In this document: one piece after another, positions 9,120 to 19,200 of the stretch
Numbering within the stretch: position 1 is the stretch's first letter
Layout: each line of letters starts with the position of its first letter
DNA from: CAG-452 sp045531335
GTDB lineage: Bacteria; Bacillota; Clostridia; TANB77; CAG-508
DNA length: 64,000 nucleotides
Direction of reading: 5' to 3'
Assembly: GCA_045531335.1 (NCBI GenBank)
Contig: JAZSDU010000053.1
Coordinates: 1 to 64,000, forward strand
Notes under the pieces: generated by a model
What the model was told of the DNA's origin: nothing
The model's database searches: none
Seen by the model: only the letters and a program-made list of their open reading frames with translations
Program-made: the position numbers and the translations under genes

Positions 9120-9860
9120 ATGAGAGCATTAGTAACAGGAGCATCATCTGGACTAGGAAAAGAAATGGCAATATATTTAAGTGAGCAAGGGATAGGTGTA
9201 GTATTAGTCGCAAAAGATAGAGAAAAGTTAAAAGAAGTACAAAAAGAAATACAAACAAAATCAGAAATAATATGTGTAGATTTATCTGATGCACAAAATT
9301 GTATTGATTTATATAAAAAAGTTGGAGACATAGATATATTAATAAACAACGCAGGCTTTGGAACAACAGGTAGTTTTACAGAAACAGATTATATAACAGA
9401 ACTAAACATGATAAGCACAAATATATGTGCAGTGCACACACTTACAAAATTATATCTACATGAAATGAAAAAGAAAAATTCCGGATATATTTTAAATGTA
9501 GCATCAATTGCAGGATTTATGCCAGGACCACAAATGGCTACATATCATGCTAGTAAGGCATATGTGCTAAACTTAACGCAAAGCATTTATGAGGAATTAA
9601 ACCAAGAAGGATATGATATAAATATAAGTGCTTTGTGTCCAGGACCAATCGAAACACCATTTATAGAAAAAGCGAATGTAAAATTTAAAACAAAATTAAT
9701 GACAGCAGAATATGTTGCAAGATATGCAATAGACAAAATGTTTGAAGGAAAGTATATGATTATACCGGGTGGAAACAATAAAATAATCAGATTTTTAAGC
9801 AAAATAGTTCCAGACAAATTAATAGGTAAAATAGTTTATAAAATGGAACAAGAAATGTAG
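9120..9860 (+). CDS. Short-chain dehydrogenase/reductase
   Basis: A classical SDR of 246 residues: TGASSGLG (residues 6-13) binds the dinucleotide, NNAGFG (about 76-81) stabilises the fold, and YHASK (about 141-145) holds the catalytic Tyr and Lys. The C-terminal PGPIETPF is typical of the DltE/YqjQ-type subgroup. The substrate cannot be told. The stop codon TAG at 9858-9860 is the TAG of the GTAG foot of the repeat that begins at 9857. A patatin-like gene follows after two repeats. Confidence 0.9.
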   Translation: MRALVTGASSGLGKEMAIYLSEQGIGVVLVAKDREKLKEVQKEIQTKSEIICVDLSDAQNCIDLYKKVGDIDILINNAGFGTTGSFTETDYITELNMISTNICAVHTLTKLYLHEMKKKNSGYILNVASIAGFMPGPQMATYHASKAYVLNLTQSIYEELNQEGYDINISALCPGPIETPFIEKANVKFKTKLMTAEYVARYAIDKMFEGKYMIIPGGNNKIIRFLSKIVPDKLIGKIVYKMEQEM

Positions 9861-9907
9861 GGGCGTTATCGGTAAGGAATGCATATAAGGAATACCGAAT
9901 TGCGCCC
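9857..9907 (+). repeat. REP variant carrying an ATCGGTA...TACCGAAT insert; supplies a stop codon
   Basis: GTAG-GGGCG and CGCCC enclose an inner inverted repeat (CGGTA...TACCG). A second copy, differing at a few bases, is at 54949-54999. The TAG of the foot ends the dehydrogenase gene. Confidence 0.75.
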
Positions 9908-9931
9908 GAAAACAAAATCATTGCAAACATT

Positions 9932-9998
9932 GTAGGGGCGGGTCTTGTGCCCGCCCAATAAATGAAAAATTGTGGGCAGGCACAAGACCTGCCCCTAC
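9932..9998. repeat. Inverted REP pair (BIME-like)
   Basis: GTAG at 9932-9935 and CTAC at 9995-9998 bound two GC-rich palindromes in opposite orientation. It is nearly identical to the pair at 9011-9076. Confidence 0.85.
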
Positions 9999-10026
9999 AA
10001 ATAAAACAAATGCAAGGAGGCATTTT

Positions 10027-10866
10027 ATGAAAATAGGTCTAGCATTATCAGGTGGAGGAATAAGAGGAGCTGCACATGTAGGCGCAATAAAAGCCCTAGA
10101 AGAGAATGGAATAAAGATAGATGCAGTTGCTGGAACATCTGCAGGAAGTATAGTAGGAACATTATATGCAATGGGATATACTACTGATGAAATGTATAAA
10201 TTGTTCAATTATTTTTCAAAGTCTGTAATGAGTATATCTCCTAGGTATTTTTTGGGTGGAATAAAAGAGAAAAAAGGGATTCAATTAGGAGGGCTTACTT
10301 CAGGTGAAAATATTGAACTAGCAGTCGAAGAAGCTGCTAAAATAAAGAATATAAAAACTATAAATGATATAAAAATGCCTATAGCTATTCCTACAACAGA
10401 CTTAATTACAGATAGGGAAATAATTTTTACTAACAATCAAGATTTGCAAGGTGAAGAATATATACACAATATAGAGATTGGAAAAGCAGTACGTGCAAGC
10501 TGTAGCTTTCCAGGGATGTATGCTCCTCTAGAATATGATAAATATCAATTTGCAGATGGAGGAATATTTGATAATTTGCCAGCCTTACAAACTAGAAAAC
10601 TAGGAGTAGACAAGGTAATATCTATAAAGTTTAAATTAAATTATCCGAGAAAACAAAGAACTTTATATAACATAGCAATGCAATCTATAGATTTAATGTC
10701 AGAAAATCTAATAAAGGATTCAATAAAGGAAAGTGATTATATTATAGATATAGACCTAAAAGACGTAAAACCTTTTAGCATTAGCAAATTAGAATTTTGC
10801 TATCAACAAGGATATTTACAAACATTAGACCATATAATTAAATTAAAAAAGGAATTGAATATGTAG
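10027..10866 (+). CDS. Patatin-like phospholipase (RssA type)
   Basis: The 279-residue product is a one-domain patatin-like acyl hydrolase: the oxyanion loop GGGIRG (residues 9-14), the nucleophile Ser38 in GTSAGS and the Asp of the dyad in ADGG (about residue 177). It would act on phospholipid or lysophospholipid esters; no signal peptide is seen, so it is cytosolic. The open frame extends upstream into the repeat at 9970, but CAAGGAGG at 10013-10020 fixes ATG 10027. The stop TAG at 10864-10866 is the foot of the next REP. Confidence 0.9.
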   Translation: MKIGLALSGGGIRGAAHVGAIKALEENGIKIDAVAGTSAGSIVGTLYAMGYTTDEMYKLFNYFSKSVMSISPRYFLGGIKEKKGIQLGGLTSGENIELAVEEAAKIKNIKTINDIKMPIAIPTTDLITDREIIFTNNQDLQGEEYIHNIEIGKAVRASCSFPGMYAPLEYDKYQFADGGIFDNLPALQTRKLGVDKVISIKFKLNYPRKQRTLYNIAMQSIDLMSENLIKDSIKESDYIIDIDLKDVKPFSISKLEFCYQQGYLQTLDHIIKLKKELNM

Positions 10867-10885
10867 GGGCGGCTAGTAGCCGTCC
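10863..10885 (+). repeat. Solo REP unit supplying a stop codon
   Basis: GTAG is followed by GGGCGGCTA-GTAGCCGTCC. It is trailed by CGCGCTTCGAAGA, a tail nearly shared with the unit at 63655-63740. The TAG ends the patatin-like gene. Confidence 0.7.
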
Positions 10886-11308
10886 GCGCTTCGAAGAATT
10901 TTCTTAAAATTATTTAAAGCCAAAAATTTTCTTAAAATCATGCAAAAATTTATCGAATTTTGCAAAAAAACATCAAACAAAACTCTAGATTCTATTTTTT
11001 CCCGAAAAACGCTGAAAATATGCAAAAAACACTTGAAAAAGTTAACATAAACGTTTATAATAATATATGTGAAATCATATATTTAAAACAAAACACATTG
11101 TTTTTAAAATGTCATAAAAATGTAATTTTTTAAAAAATAAGTCTGTGTTTTGTATTTCCGTATGCAGTTTTTACGTACTTTAATAAATTTTACTATTTAC
11201 TAAAGAAAAGAGATATTGACATTAAACGATAAAAATGTAAGAATAATGCTATATTAATATATTTATAGCTAATTAAATATAATAATTTTATTTGGGAGGA
11301 CATAAAGT
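10867..11308. other. Promoter and long leader ahead of the surface-protein operon
   Basis: No gene is seen. After the REP unit the DNA is AT-rich, with a strong promoter at 11033-11061. From there a leader of about 240 bases runs to the next gene and contains a 9-bp inverted repeat (CAAAACACA near 11089-11097 with TGTGTTTTG at 11144-11152). A lone TTGACA at 11216-11221 has no convincing -10 partner. GGGAGGA precedes the start. Confidence 0.5.
11033..11061 (+). promoter_or_regulatory. Promoter of the surface-protein operon
   Basis: TTGAAA (11033-11038) and TATAAT (11056-11061) are 17 bases apart. The gene starts about 240 bases downstream, so the 5' leader is long. Confidence 0.65.
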
Positions 11309-14300
11309 ATGTTTAATTTTAAAAATTCAAATTCTGGAAAAATAAGAGTCAAATTGTTAGCAACACTGCTTGTATTAACTTTAACATTTGCTAATTTTGC
11401 ATTAGTTGGTTCATATGTAGGCGAAGCAATTGCAGCAGAGATTGACTTATCAAAACAAACTGATGAAACAAATAGCAACAATGTAAAGTTTGATATTTAT
11501 CTTGATGAAGTTAATAGAACTGTAAAAGAAAAAACAGCAGATATAAATTCACAAGAAATGAAGTTATATGTATCAATAAGTGTACAAGATGGAGGATATT
11601 TAAATAACCCAGTAATAGAACTTGCAGATGCAAACTTTAAATTTAGAGATAATCCAAAACTAACAAGTGTTAAATTAGATTCAATACAATCAGGAAAAGG
11701 AATGTCAGCAGGAATTCCAATAGTAGCAAAAAATGATGAATCATATAATTTAGCTTTATTAAACATGCAAAGCCAAATAAGATTAACAGGAGAATATATT
11801 GATGCAGAAGGTAATGTAACAGAAATAGATACAACTAAAGCAGTAAAAATATCATGGACAACAGATTCAATTACTGCAGACGATATAGAACTAAACCAAA
11901 GTATAGTAACAAACAAAATATATGATATGGGTAAAGAAAATAAGAGAATTATTCAAACACTAGTAACATTAAAAGTAAAAGACAATAAAGCACCAATAGA
12001 AACAGCTTTAATAGAAATAAACAATCCGGCGATAGGAGTAGCGCCAGAATCAGTAAAAGTAGCTGGATATACTACTAAAGCAACTAATGGTAAAACACAT
12101 CTAGAATTTAATGATGGATTAACAAGCCAATGGGCATATAATACAGAAACAAATCTAGTATCTATAGTAACAAACAATGAAGCAAATGAACAAAATATAG
12201 TATCTTGGGAAAAAGATTGTGTAGATAAATATATTATTACATATGTATATAATGAAAATGCTGTAGTAGCACCATTTACTTGCGATTCAAAAGTTACAAT
12301 GGGAATTCATGGAACAACAAATGTAATAGAAAAAACAAATACATTATCATTAGAAACATTAGAAGAAACAGGAGAAATAGTAACTTTAGATAGCAATATA
12401 ACAAATAAGATATATAAAGGGAATATGTATTTAGGAGAAGAAACTACATATGAAACAAAATCTGATTTATATATTCCATATGCTGGTGCGACATATAAGA
12501 TTGCAATTGCAGATTTAGGAGATGAAATATCAGGTTTAGAACAAAAATCATATTATAAAACAACAAAAATCAATAAAGCAGATGCATTAAAAGTATTAGG
12601 AACAGGTGGAGAAATAGAGATACATGATTATACTGATGGTAAAGAAGGAGCAGAAATAGGAAAAATACTATTATCAGAACAATCAGAAGGAGACTATTAT
12701 ACTTTTTCTTATGACACAAAAATAAGCCAAATTCAAATCGTATTTACTCCAACTGTAGAAGATTCTATAATGAAATCTACTGAAGGAATAATAGAAATTA
12801 TAAATGAAAAAGCAATAGAAGTAGAAAATATAGAAATAGTACCAGAAATAACAGAATTAACAACAAATCTAAAATTAATAGCATGTAATTTAGATTCTGA
12901 GCAAAGTATAGATGCTAATATTACAAAAAAAGTAAGTATACTAGAACCTGCTTTAACATTTGATATATCATTAAGGGAAAATACTTTATCTACACAAATA
13001 GAAGATGAGATAGAAATTACAACAGAATTAAAAGCAGTTAATAGCAGTAATAAATTATTTAATAATCCTACAATTAAAATAGAATTACCTAAAGAAGTAA
13101 CAGAAGCAAGTTTAGAAAATATAACACAAGTATTATATGACGACGAACTTACTTTAAACGGAGAAAAAGTAGAAATAGTAACAAATGAAGCTGGAAACAA
13201 AGAATTAGTAATAGTACTTGAAGGAGCACAAACAAAGTATAATACTTCAGCACAAAATGCTACTATAACAGCAAATTTAAAAGTAAAAGCAAATCAATTT
13301 GTAGCAGATAAAAATGTAGAAATAAAAGCTACATGTATTAATAATGCACAAAGCGAAGACAACAAAGAAACAGTAGAAAGCAAAGAAAATGTAAAACTAG
13401 TATCTAAATCAGGATTAATTACAAAAAATACTATTACAATAGGAGAAAATGTAATTGAAAAAATAAATCAAAACGCTGTAGATGCTAATATTTCAGAAAA
13501 TACAAATGCAACTATTAGTTCATCAATTATAAATAATTTTGGAGAAAATATTTCTAATATTAATATAGTAGGAAATATTCCAGAAGGAGTAACATTAACA
13601 AACGGTATAGCAAGTAAAATTCAAGGAATAGAAGTTGCTTATTCAGAAGAAACAAATCCTGGAATAGATTCAGATAGTTGGAAAACAAAAATAACAGATG
13701 AAGAACTTGCTAAAATGAAATCTTTTAAAATAACTTTAGCAGAATTAGCAAATGGAAGCACAATAGATTTAAGCTATAGTGTAAATGCAAATATAGAAAA
13801 TATTGAAATAAATACAGCTTTAACAAATAATTTAACTATTGATTATGTAATAAATGAACAAGCAAAACAAGAAGAAATTGATTTTACTTTAAATATAGAA
13901 GAAGGAACTAGTTCAGGAAATCCAACAGAACCTGAAGCCCCAGAAGTACCTGAAGGACAAAAGGCTATAATTACAATAGAACCAAAAACTACAACAAACA
14001 CATTATATGAAGGACAAATTGTAACATATGAAATTAAAGTAAGAAATACAAGTACAGAAACATTAAATAACGTTACATTAGATTATACTGTGCCACAACA
14101 AGCAGTGCTTACAGAACTTACATATGCACAAGGAACAGATATTGTATTTACAGATGATACAACAAGCACAAATAAAACATGGGTAATAGAAGCCATTAAG
14201 CCAAATGAAACAGTAAATAAAGAAGTTACATTAAGAATAATAGCTGAATCAAAAACTATGACAAATATTGCAGAGTTAAGAGATGAATCTAATAATGTAA

Positions 14301-16207
14301 TTGCCAATGATATATCTGTTACATCAATTGCAGAAGGAAAAATATCTGCTATATTATCAAGAAGGGCTAATATGGAATCTGCATTAACAGAAGGAGATTA
14401 TATTCAATATGTAGTGATAGTAAAAAATAATACTACAGAAAGCATGAGTAACGTAAAAATAACATCACAAGTTCCAAATCAAACTAAATGGGTAGAAGAT
14501 TCAGAACATAACCAAAATTGGGCATATGATGAAAACTCTAATAAATTAGAATATACAATAAATACTTTAGAACCTGGACAAATATTAGATATAAGATTTG
14601 AAGTAGAAGTTGAGAATATACAAAACGGTATTTGCGAAGCTACAATAAATAATACTGCAATAGCTATTTTAGAGTCAGGAGAAGAATATGAAACAAATGT
14701 ATATACAAGTTATGTATTAATGCCAAAATGGGATATACACATGACATCTACTCATAATGCTACATTAAACGAAGGAGATAATGTAAAATACATTATAACA
14801 GTAACCAATACAGGTAAAACACCATCAACTATATCTGTCCAAGATATACTACCAGATGAGATTCAATTTAGAAAAGCAACATATTATACAAATCCAGAAT
14901 ACAAAATAGAAGATACAATTATTAAAAAAGAAATAAATATTTCATATCCTGTAGAAGTAGGGGAAACATTAACACTAGAAATAGAAGGTGTAACATACGA
15001 TTTAGAGGATAACGTTCCAAGTAAACAAATATCAAATGTTGCAAAAATAGATTTAGGAAAGAATGAGTACCTAGAAAGTGAAACAATAACAAATACAATA
15101 ATAAATGATGTAGTAGAGCCAGAAAATCCACAAGAACCAGAAAATCCTGAAAATCCAGACGAGCCGGGTGACCCAGAGGATCCTGAACAACCACAAAAAC
15201 CAAATGGAGAAACATATTCAATATCAGGTTTAGCATGGTTTGATGAAAATAAAAATGGTATAAGAGATAACCAAGAAAAAATTATTCAAGCAGTAAAAGT
15301 TATGTTATTAGATGTAAAAGGAAACAAAGTATCAGAAACAGTTACTTCACTTACAGGAACATATAAATTTAGTGATATAGCTAAAGGAGAATATATAGTA
15401 ATATTTGATTATGATGAATCAAAATATGCAGTTGCTAAATATCAAGTAAAAGACGCAAGCAATGAAAATAACTCAGATGTAATTTCTAAACAAATAAAAT
15501 TAGATGAAGAAAATATTACAGTAGGTGTAACAGATATAATAAAAGTAGAAACAGAAGATATTGTAAATATAGATATAGGTTTAATACAAAATCCAAACTT
15601 TGACTTAAGCTTAAACAAATATATATCAAAAGTAGTAGTAACAAACAAGTCAGGAACATCTACATATACATATGAAGATACACAGCTTGCAAAAGTAGAA
15701 ATTTCAGCAAAACAATTAGCAGGAACAGTATTATTGGTAGAATATGAAATAGAAGTATCTAATGAAGGTGATGTAGATGGATATGTAACAGACATTATAG
15801 ATTATCTTCCAAAAGAGTTAGAGTTTAATTCAGAAATGAATACAGAATGGTATTTAGGAACAGATAATTACTTACATTACATGGCATTAGATCCACAAGC
15901 AATAGAACCAGGAAAAACAAAAAGCGTAAAATTAGTATTAACAAAAACATTAAAATCAGATAGTACAGGAACAATTGAGAATACTGCAGAAATAGCACAA
16001 AGCGCAAATTTAGAAGGACTATTAGAAACTGATTCTACATCTAATAATAAAAAAGATGGAGAAGATGACATTTCAAAAGCAAGTTTAATTGTTTCAATTA
16101 AAACAGGTAGTCCAATGATGTATATTGGAATTGTATTAGCAAGCATGATGATTTTAGGAATAGGAATTTATATAATAGATAAAAAAATTCTGAGAGTAAG
16201 AATATAG
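11309..16207 (+). CDS. Giant surface protein with DUF11-like repeats and an SdrD-B-like domain
   Basis: The 1632-residue product has a signal peptide (basic start, then LLATLLVLTLTFANFALVG, cleavage near AIA-AEI), a long region of beta-sandwich repeats with DUF11-like features (about 940-1270; for example VRNTSTETLNNVTLDYTVP and VTNTGKTPSTISVQDILP), a Pro/Glu linker (about 1270-1300), an SdrD-B/Cna-B-like domain starting ISGLAWFDENKNGIRDNQE (about 1303-1400), another DUF11-like unit, and a C-terminal membrane helix (about 1604-1623) with a basic tail. No LPXTG is present, so it is probably held by the helix. It is followed 16 bases later by a second giant gene. Likely role: adhesion or cell-surface structure; ligand unknown. 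Confidence 0.85.
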   Translation: MFNFKNSNSGKIRVKLLATLLVLTLTFANFALVGSYVGEAIAAEIDLSKQTDETNSNNVKFDIYLDEVNRTVKEKTADINSQEMKLYVSISVQDGGYLNNPVIELADANFKFRDNPKLTSVKLDSIQSGKGMSAGIPIVAKNDESYNLALLNMQSQIRLTGEYIDAEGNVTEIDTTKAVKISWTTDSITADDIELNQSIVTNKIYDMGKENKRIIQTLVTLKVKDNKAPIETALIEINNPAIGVAPESVKVAGYTTKATNGKTHLEFNDGLTSQWAYNTETNLVSIVTNNEANEQNIVSWEKDCVDKYIITYVYNENAVVAPFTCDSKVTMGIHGTTNVIEKTNTLSLETLEETGEIVTLDSNITNKIYKGNMYLGEETTYETKSDLYIPYAGATYKIAIADLGDEISGLEQKSYYKTTKINKADALKVLGTGGEIEIHDYTDGKEGAEIGKILLSEQSEGDYYTFSYDTKISQIQIVFTPTVEDSIMKSTEGIIEIINEKAIEVENIEIVPEITELTTNLKLIACNLDSEQSIDANITKKVSILEPALTFDISLRENTLSTQIEDEIEITTELKAVNSSNKLFNNPTIKIELPKEVTEASLENITQVLYDDELTLNGEKVEIVTNEAGNKELVIVLEGAQTKYNTSAQNATITANLKVKANQFVADKNVEIKATCINNAQSEDNKETVESKENVKLVSKSGLITKNTITIGENVIEKINQNAVDANISENTNATISSSIINNFGENISNINIVGNIPEGVTLTNGIASKIQGIEVAYSEETNPGIDSDSWKTKITDEELAKMKSFKITLAELANGSTIDLSYSVNANIENIEINTALTNNLTIDYVINEQAKQEEIDFTLNIEEGTSSGNPTEPEAPEVPEGQKAIITIEPKTTTNTLYEGQIVTYEIKVRNTSTETLNNVTLDYTVPQQAVLTELTYAQGTDIVFTDDTTSTNKTWVIEAIKPNETVNKEVTLRIIAESKTMTNIAELRDESNNVIANDISVTSIAEGKISAILSRRANMESALTEGDYIQYVVIVKNNTTESMSNVKITSQVPNQTKWVEDSEHNQNWAYDENSNKLEYTINTLEPGQILDIRFEVEVENIQNGICEATINNTAIAILESGEEYETNVYTSYVLMPKWDIHMTSTHNATLNEGDNVKYIITVTNTGKTPSTISVQDILPDEIQFRKATYYTNPEYKIEDTIIKKEINISYPVEVGETLTLEIEGVTYDLEDNVPSKQISNVAKIDLGKNEYLESETITNTIINDVVEPENPQEPENPENPDEPGDPEDPEQPQKPNGETYSISGLAWFDENKNGIRDNQEKIIQAVKVMLLDVKGNKVSETVTSLTGTYKFSDIAKGEYIVIFDYDESKYAVAKYQVKDASNENNSDVISKQIKLDEENITVGVTDIIKVETEDIVNIDIGLIQNPNFDLSLNKYISKVVVTNKSGTSTYTYEDTQLAKVEISAKQLAGTVLLVEYEIEVSNEGDVDGYVTDIIDYLPKELEFNSEMNTEWYLGTDNYLHYMALDPQAIEPGKTKSVKLVLTKTLKSDSTGTIENTAEIAQSANLEGLLETDSTSNNKKDGEDDISKASLIVSIKTGSPMMYIGIVLASMMILGIGIYIIDKKILRVRI

Positions 16208-16223
16208 GGAAGGAGGTAGAGAG

Positions 16224-19200
16224 ATGATGAAAAAAGTATTAATATCAGTATTGATTTTTATAGTGGCGTTTCTTAGTTTAAATATTATTAGTTTAGCTGA
16301 GAGTATTTCATTAGATAAGAATATTTTTTCTAAAAACAATGTTTTATGTATAGAGATTGGTAATTGGTTCCCAGGTGGTGCATACAATGTTAAGAAATTG
16401 TCCTATATTGAAAGTGATGATGAAAAATTGAAAGCTTTTCAAAGTGGTCTTGGATATATATTATCATATGATAATAATTATAAGAGGAATAATGAACAAG
16501 GAGCTTATGATACATATAATGACCCTATTCAACTTGTTTTATGGCTTTACCTAGACCAAAATCAAGAACAAGCTAGAAAGTTTTTTGGAAACTATGATTA
16601 TGACCTTACAACTAATACAGATGGATATTCTTGGGAGAGAGTTGTAAAAGACGATACAAACAAAATAATTTATAGAAAAGGTACAATTTATAATGATTAT
16701 GGATCAGTAACACCTAGTAAAAATGGAGATAATAACAAATTAGCTTATAATATTTATAGCGAAGCAGAAAATGCATATAATCAAAAAGATAAATATGAAT
16801 TCGATATTAATTTATATTATAATAGCGACCACCAAGCTGTAATTGAAGTAAATACAGCTGAAAAAGATGATGGAGTAGATGTAAAATTAACTTTCAAAAA
16901 ACAAGACCTTAGTAGCAAGGGTGTATCAGGTGTAAATATTACTCTATCTAAACTAAGTAATGTTTCTTCAATATCAAGCACTTCCCTTACAAGTGCAGGT
17001 ACTACTGGGAACTTTGGTACAATTACAGTAACACCAACTGAAAATAATGGTACTTTTAAAATAAGAGTAACAGAAACAGAACCATCTGCATATATGGGTA
17101 TAGGATACGTAGATTTAACAGTAAACTACAATACATCAACAGGTGCAGTTACAAGTATAACGGAAAACAATACAAATGTAACAAGTAGTGGTAGCACTGT
17201 TACAATAAAAAACAGACCAGCAGTTCAAATAAAATTTAATAAACAGAATTTTAGTAGTGGAAATTTGGCAGGAGCAATTATAAGTGTAGAAAAGGGAGAT
17301 AATGTAGCAAGTATAAATAAAACTACTATGACTCTTGGAACTGATACGCTTATTGTAAAACCTACAGACCCTACTAAAGATACTTTTAAAATAAAAATAA
17401 ATGAGACAACAAATCCATTTGGACATATGGGAATAGGAGAAGAAGTAACTTTAACAGTAAGTTATGATCCAACAACAGGAGAAGTAAAAAGCATAACAAG
17501 TTCTAATGAAACATATGTACCAAGTATTTCTGGAAATGGAACTCTTGTAGTAAAAAATAAACCTAAAGTAAATTTAACTATAAATAAAACAGATAAAGAA
17601 ACTGGATTAACTATTTCTGGAGCAAAATTTGATGTAAAAATTGAGAATGTAGCATCAGTAAAAATGTCAGGATATTCAGGTAATAATGGAGTAATAAATT
17701 CTAATAATGGAACAATTATTTTAGAAGATGTTTTAGCAGGAAAAATTGAATTTGAAGAGATTCAAGGAAATGGCAGTGCTCAAGATATAAAAATAACACT
17801 TACAGAGACTGAAGCGCCAACAGATTATGCGATAGAAAATCCAACAACAATTATTTATATAAAACAAGATTATTCACAATATAAAGTTAATAGTGGATCT
17901 TGGAAAAATACATCTGCTGGAATAGCAGTTCCTATAAATATTACAAACAAACCAGCAATCACTTTAAGTGGAAAGGTTTGGGAAGATGCACAAGAAAAAG
18001 ATAAAGAAGCAAACGTTCCTGATGGAGAAATAGATACTTCTGAAAGAGGATTGGCAAATGTACCAGTATATGTTTGCGATTCAACTGGAACAGTTTTAAA
18101 TTATAAAAATGAATTAACAGGAAATAATAAAACAGATGCAAACGGAAATTATATATTTAAAGATTTACCTAAAACAGAACAAGGTTACAAAGTAATATTT
18201 AAATATGATGGAATAAATTATCAAGAAACAAAAGCACAAGGAGCTAAGGGTAATGATTCAAAAGCAAATGAAGTAAATAGAACATCATTTAATAGCAAGT
18301 TTAAAACAATAATTAATGGTGGAACAGAAAGTGGAATAAAATTAGGTTATGACTATAATGAAGGTAAATCAACATTAAAATCAAATATTGATGGAACAAA
18401 CCCTGCAAATGGTAATGCAACAGATTTCCAAATGACTGCACAAACAGGTGTATATAAAACTACAACAGAAAATCTACACTGTGGACTTGCAAGAAAAGAG
18501 CTTGACTTAGCTGCAGTAATGCAAGTAGATAGTACAACATTAACAATAAATGACAAAACTACAAAATATGACCATACAAAAACAGTTATAGAAAATCTAG
18601 AGGAATTAGGAATTAAGGAATTAAACTATATAAAAAATGAAGGAGAGGTAACTACATACTTAGAGTATTCAGATTATTATTACAGAATAGAAGACTATAA
18701 TACAAGCAGTACAGAAATAAAGAATGAAGACCCAAGCGATATTACAACTAATGTAAAAGAACTAGATGTATATGTAACTTATAAACTAGAATTAATAAAT
18801 CAAACAATAAATAATGGAGTAACAATAAATGAATTAGCATATTACTACGATAAAAACTATATATTAGAAGGAATAGGAACTGAAATTGATGCGACAGGTA
18901 AAGTAATAAACAATTCAACTATAAAACATGAAGCATTATCAGATGAATTAGGAGATGCATTAGGAAAAAATGCAATTAAAGTATCAGGCTTTGATGGAGA
19001 ATCAGGAAGCCAGGCTGTAATAGAAACTTTATACTTCACATTTAAAGTTAATAAAACAGAAGATGGATTACCAGAAGCAATTGCAACACCAAAAGGATTA
19101 AATTGTGCAAATGTAGTAGAAATCACATCATACAGTACAACTAATTCATTAATAGATAGAGACTCAGAGCCAGGAAATTTATTAATAAAAGGAACTGAAG